In this document: one piece after another, positions 38,961 to 44,335 of the stretch
Position numbering within the stretch: position 1 is the first letter of the stretch
Layout: each line of letters begins with the position of its first letter
Assembly (NCBI GenBank): GCA_030431335.1
Contig: JAUIJH010000024.1
Location: 1-44,335 of the forward strand
Direction of reading: 5' to 3'
Origin: Alphaproteobacteria bacterium
GTDB lineage: Bacteria > Pseudomonadota > Alphaproteobacteria > Rhizobiales > Amorphaceae
Length of the DNA stretch: 44,335 nucleotides
The notes under the pieces: generated by a model
Told to the model about the DNA's origin: nothing
Database searches by the model: none
Seen by the model: only the letters and a program-made list of their open reading frames with translations
Program-made: the position numbers and the translations under genes

Positions 38961-39688
38961 GCGCGCGCCCCGGGCGGGCCTTGTGGATCGACGTCGCCCG
39001 CGGCGGCGCGATCCTGGCGATGATCGCCTACCACTTCTCGTTCGACCTCACCTTCTTCGGCTTCACCGACTGGCCGGTCGCCTTCCACCCGCTGTGGCGC
39101 GGCTTCGCGGCCTCCATCGCCAGCACCTTCGTGTTCGCGGCCGGCGTCAGCCTCGTCTACGCGCACGGCGGGGGGATCCGCTGGCGGTCCTTTCTCACGC
39201 GCCTCGCGGTGATCGCGGGGTGCGCGGCGCTGGTCACCGTCGGCACGATGCTGGCGATGCCGGCGCCGATCTATTTCGGCATCCTGCACGCCATCGCGCT
39301 GTTCAGCGTGCTGGCGCTGCCGTTCCTGCGCGCGCCGCCATGGCAGATCCTGGCCGCCGCCGCGCTGGTGCTCGCCGCACCGTCCGTCCTCACCTCGCCG
39401 GCCTTCGACGGGCCGTGGTTCTATCCGCTCGGCCTCGCTGCGCGCCACCCGGTCACATTCGATTACGAGCCGATCTTTCCCTGGTTCGGCGTCATGCTGA
39501 TCGGGGTCGCGGTGGGGCGGCTGATCCCGCGACCGGCCCCCGACAAGTCCGGCTACCGCGTCGCCGGGCGTCCGCTCCGCCTCGTCGCCGCGGCGGGGCG
39601 CAACAGCCTGGCGATCTACATCGCCCACCAGCCGCTGCTGTTCGGCCTGCTGATGCTGACGGTCATGGCCATCGGCTGGTTGAGCTGA
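38948..39688 (+). CDS. DUF1624-family (heparan-alpha-glucosaminide N-acetyltransferase-like) membrane protein
   Basis: A 246-residue protein with about six to seven membrane helices. The family N-terminus [20 protein letters not shown] is followed by [14 protein letters not shown] and, later, [15 protein letters not shown] and [17 protein letters not shown]. Proteins of this family carry an acyltransferase-like membrane domain resembling the lysosomal HGSNAT; the bacterial substrate is unknown and is probably a cell-envelope glycan. GTG 38948 lies inside the LysR gene, so it is likely co-translated; TTG 38981 is a shorter alternative that still keeps the conserved LWIDVARG. Confidence 0.82.
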   Translation: MALLSARPGRALWIDVARGGAILAMIAYHFSFDLTFFGFTDWPVAFHPLWRGFAASIASTFVFAAGVSLVYAHGGGIRWRSFLTRLAVIAGCAALVTVGTMLAMPAPIYFGILHAIALFSVLALPFLRAPPWQILAAAALVLAAPSVLTSPAFDGPWFYPLGLAARHPVTFDYEPIFPWFGVMLIGVAVGRLIPRPAPDKSGYRVAGRPLRLVAAAGRNSLAIYIAHQPLLFGLLMLTVMAIGWLS

Positions 39689-39770
39689 GGCACGCCGCAC
39701 GAGGCGCTCGGCGAAAGGAAAACGGCGACAGACGAAAAAAGGCGGTCTGCGCCCCGGGGGGCGGCTTTTC

Positions 39771-42611
<2,841 letters not shown>

Positions 42612-42670
42612 ACCCCGCCCGCGCCGACATCAACAATGCGAAAAATTGATTGCGAAGCGGGAGACCGCCG

Positions 42671-42973
42671 ATGAGCACCGAACTCAAAGAAAAGCCGAAG
42701 ATCCAGCCGAAGGTGGAGCGGCCCAAGCTCCACAAGGTGATCCTGCTCAACGATGATTATACGCCGCGCCACTTCGTGGTGCGGGTGCTGCAGGCCGTGT
42801 TTCGCATCGGCGAGGAGACGGCCTCGCGCATCATGTACGTGGCGCATACGCGCGGGGCGTGCGTCGTCTCGGTCTATCCGCGCGACATCGCCGAATCGAA
42901 GGCGACCGAGGCGACCGACCTCGCCAAGGGGGCCGGCCACCCGCTCCAGTTCACCACCGAGCCGGAAGAATAG
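42671..42973 (+). CDS. ClpS-type protease adaptor (ClpS2-like)
   Basis: A 100-residue adaptor with a short disordered N-terminus (MSTELKEKPKIQPKVERP) and the ClpS core: KVILLNDDYTPRHFVVRVLQ (substrate-binding Asn-Asp-Asp), RIMYVAHTRGACVV and RDIAESKATEATDLAKGAG. The ending FTTEPEE and the loss of the classical HHxG pocket residues point to the alphaproteobacterial ClpS2 branch rather than ClpS1. It would deliver N-degron substrates to ClpA. ATG 42671 is set by the family start and by GGGAG upstream. No clpA follows. It is 59 bp after uvrB. Confidence 0.88.
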   Translation: MSTELKEKPKIQPKVERPKLHKVILLNDDYTPRHFVVRVLQAVFRIGEETASRIMYVAHTRGACVVSVYPRDIAESKATEATDLAKGAGHPLQFTTEPEE

Positions 42974-43063
42974 CCAACGCCCTGGGACGACAAAACGACC
43001 GCGGCTATGATGGTGCGGCCGGACCGCGTGACGCGGCGGCGATCGGCGACAACAAGGAAAACA

Positions 43064-43333
43064 ATGCGCAACCAACACATCATCGCGGGCGTCATTCTCG
43101 GGCTGACGATGCTCACCCCGCTCGCCGCAATGGCTCAGTCACAGGAAGATTGCACCAACGCCATCGTCGAGTTGACCGAGTTGATCCGGGACCGCGCGGG
43201 CCACACGGGCGACAGCGGCCTGCTCGACCGTGCGCGCAACGACAACCGCCAGGCCCAGACTGCGCTGGACCGTGGCGACTATGCGCGCTGCATGGAGCTG
43301 GTCAACAACGCCCTCGCCACGATGGGCAACTGA
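43064..43333 (+). CDS. Small secreted protein of unknown function
   Basis: An 89-residue protein with a signal peptide (MRNQHIIAGVILGLTMLTPL, cleavage near AMAQS). The mature region of about 65 residues is helical, with DCTNAIVELTELIRDRAG and ALDRGDYARCMELVNNALAT, and has two cysteines that could pair. It may form a helical hairpin in the periplasm. ATG 43064 is preceded by AAGGAAA. No named family is recognised. It is the last plus-strand gene and converges with the glutathione transferase gene; a strong hairpin lies between. Confidence 0.75.
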   Translation: MRNQHIIAGVILGLTMLTPLAAMAQSQEDCTNAIVELTELIRDRAGHTGDSGLLDRARNDNRQAQTALDRGDYARCMELVNNALATMGN

Positions 43334-43340
43334 CGGCGAC

Positions 43341-43373
43341 GGACCGCGGCAGGGCATCGCCGCGCCGCGGTCC
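43341..43373. terminator. GC-rich hairpin between convergent genes
   Basis: GGACCGCGGC (43341-43350) pairs perfectly with GCCGCGGTCC (43364-43373) around a 13-base loop. It begins 7 bp after the small secreted protein's stop and ends 23 bp before the glutathione transferase stop, so it can serve both strands. No T tract follows, so termination strength is uncertain. Confidence 0.55.
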
Positions 43374-43396
43374 TCGCATGCGTCACGTCCGGTTGG

Positions 43397-44083
43397 TCAA
43401 GAACCGGTTTCGGCGAAGTTGTGCGGGAACAGCGAGCGGGCCGTTTCCTCGTCGAAATCGGTCTTGAACGCGAGGCGCTGCGGCAGGTCGCGGGCCTTCG
43501 CGACGGCCGGGCGAGCGTTGACCGCCTCGTACCAGCGCTTGACGTTGGGGTAGGCGTCGATGCCGCCCTCGCCCAGCACGCGCACGTTGCGGTCCACCCA
43601 ACCCCAGGCGCAGATGTCGGCGATGGTGTAGTCGTGGCCCACCATGAACGCGCGGCCCGCCAGGTGCTCGTCGAGCACGCGGTAGTGGCGGTGCGCCTCG
43701 AAGCGGTAGCGGCGCTTGGCGTATTCGCCGCCCTCGTTCGCGCCGGCGGTCTGGAAGTGCACCCACTGGCCGGAGAACGGGCCGAGCCCGGAGGCAATCC
43801 AGAACAGCCACGACAACAATTCGCCGCGGTTGGCCGGATCGCCCAGCAGGGCACCGTGCTTTTCGGCGAGGTAGAGGCAGATCGCGGTGGAATCGAATAC
43901 GCGCTTGCCATCGTCCTCGATGGCCGGCGCCTTGCCGTTGGGGTTGATCGCTTTGAACTGCGGCGAGTGCTGGTTGCCCTTGTAGGTGTCGAGGGCCACC
44001 GCCTCGTAGTCGAGCCCCAGCTCCTCCAGGAGCAGCGCCACCTTCATGGGGTTCGGCGTCGTGTGGAAGTAGAATTTCAGCAT
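43397..44083 (-). CDS. Glutathione S-transferase family protein
   Basis: A 228-residue cytosolic GST of the bacterial Ure2p/YghU-like or beta-like type. The N-terminal thioredoxin-fold domain (about 1-80) has FYFHTTPNPMKVALLLEELG, the glutathione-binding INPNGKAPAIEDDG (cis-Pro) and VFDSTAICLYLAEKHG (Ser). The helical C-terminal domain has HDYTIADICAWGWVD (the conserved N-capping Asp) and NVKRWYEAVNARPAVAKA. It may conjugate or reduce disulfides or electrophiles using glutathione; the substrate is unknown. ATG 44083 begins MLKFYF. The upstream gene on the same strand is an aldo/keto reductase, 87 bp away. Confidence 0.93.
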   Translation of the reverse strand: MLKFYFHTTPNPMKVALLLEELGLDYEAVALDTYKGNQHSPQFKAINPNGKAPAIEDDGKRVFDSTAICLYLAEKHGALLGDPANRGELLSWLFWIASGLGPFSGQWVHFQTAGANEGGEYAKRRYRFEAHRHYRVLDEHLAGRAFMVGHDYTIADICAWGWVDRNVRVLGEGGIDAYPNVKRWYEAVNARPAVAKARDLPQRLAFKTDFDEETARSLFPHNFAETGS

Positions 44084-44170
44084 GAACGATCCGCTGTTGG
44101 GCGGGCAGGGATCAGTCCCCGCCCCGAGATGCGCGCTATAGCACCCTTTCCCAACCCGCGCACATCAACT

Positions 44171-44335
44171 TCAATTGTGGCGGCGCCCTTCGAAGGGATA
44201 GGCCGGGTCGACATAGTGGTGCACGGCGGTGGAGCCGGTCGGCACCAGGCTTTCGACAAACGCTTCGTCGGCATCGGTCCACACGATCTCGGTGGCGCCG
44301 AGATAGGCTTCGAGCTGCTCCAGCGTCCGCGGGCC
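44171..44335 (-). CDS. Aldo/keto reductase, C-terminal fragment (cut by window edge)
   Basis: Only the last 54 residues are visible, running off the right edge. They read PRTLEQLEAYLGATEIVWTD, then DEAFVESLVPTGST, HHYVDPAYPFEG and RRHN before TGA 44171-44173. The pattern of a regularly spaced acidic C-terminal helix followed by VP(P/T)G and DPAYP(V/F)EGR is that of bacterial aldo/keto reductases of the NADPH-dependent oxidoreductase type. The catalytic domain is outside the window, so substrate and exact class cannot be given. Confidence 0.7.
   Translation of the reverse strand, partial: GPRTLEQLEAYLGATEIVWTDADEAFVESLVPTGSTAVHHYVDPAYPFEGRRHN

Noticed and set aside
39735-39770. Terminator-like stretch before uvrB (AAAAAAGGC, then GGGGGGCGGCTTTT)
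   Set aside because: The A and T runs look right, but the two GC-rich arms are not complementary (GGCGG faces GGCGG), so no convincing stem forms.

Overview
The window is GC-rich DNA, densely packed with genes, from an alphaproteobacterium, most likely Hyphomicrobiales (Rhizobiales) or a close relative. The main clues are a CobS-type cobaltochelatase subunit next to a J-domain gene, a phasin gene, a ClpS2-like adaptor ending in FTTEPEE, a divergent ubiK/lgt-midA block, a UvrB with long extensions at both ends, and a tRNA-His that has A73 and no G-1. I see no insertion sequence, integrase, prophage or CRISPR array. Many neighbouring genes overlap by the 4-base NTGA arrangement, and GTG or TTG starts are common.

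Layout. 1-3.1 kb: cobS (cut by the window edge), a J-domain protein and a PPOX flavoprotein on the minus strand, then a cyclopropane-synthase-like methyltransferase. 3.3-5.0 kb: a Cache-domain chemoreceptor. 5.1-8.2 kb: a three-gene set of glycerol-1-phosphate-dehydrogenase-like enzyme, SDR and HAD-IIA phosphatase. 8.2-10.7 kb (minus): ybjN-like, proC, a TetR regulator with a lysine/alanine/proline-rich tail, and csaA. 10.9-13.2 kb: ubiK facing away from lgt-midA. 13.2-17.2 kb: a divergent GTP-cyclohydrolase-II-like gene and RibD-reductase-like gene, followed by a secreted SNase-fold protein and an M48 lipoprotein protease. 17.3-20.2 kb: AMP nucleosidase, a zinc-ribbon methyltransferase and a secreted protein of unknown function.

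20.5-29.6 kb is the most distinctive region. It is a compact corrin-ring locus: a small His-containing membrane protein, a CbiX-CobH fusion with a 38-residue His-rich linker, CobL (CbiE-CbiT), one polypeptide joining CobI, CbiG and CobJ, then CobM, CobK, CbiD and CobA. Although most parts carry Cob-type names, the set (CbiX, CbiG and CbiD present; CobG and CobF absent) follows early-cobalt, 'anaerobic' logic. It covers uroporphyrinogen III to cobyrinic acid apart from the precorrin-2 dehydrogenase. The late-insertion chelatase subunit CobS lies about 20 kb away, so the genome appears to hold parts of both cobalt-insertion strategies.

29.6-33.2 kb: an FMN alpha-hydroxy-acid dehydrogenase and a class A flavoprotein monooxygenase on the minus strand, with a cupin diverging. 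33.2-34.1 kb: tRNA-His, a bidirectional terminator, and a phasin gene with TGCA-type boxes upstream. 34.1-44.3 kb: a PAS protein without an output domain, an Lrp regulator, an ELM1-like protein, trxB with a LysR regulator and a DUF1624 membrane protein, uvrB, clpS2-like, a small secreted protein, a glutathione S-transferase and the C-terminus of an aldo/keto reductase.
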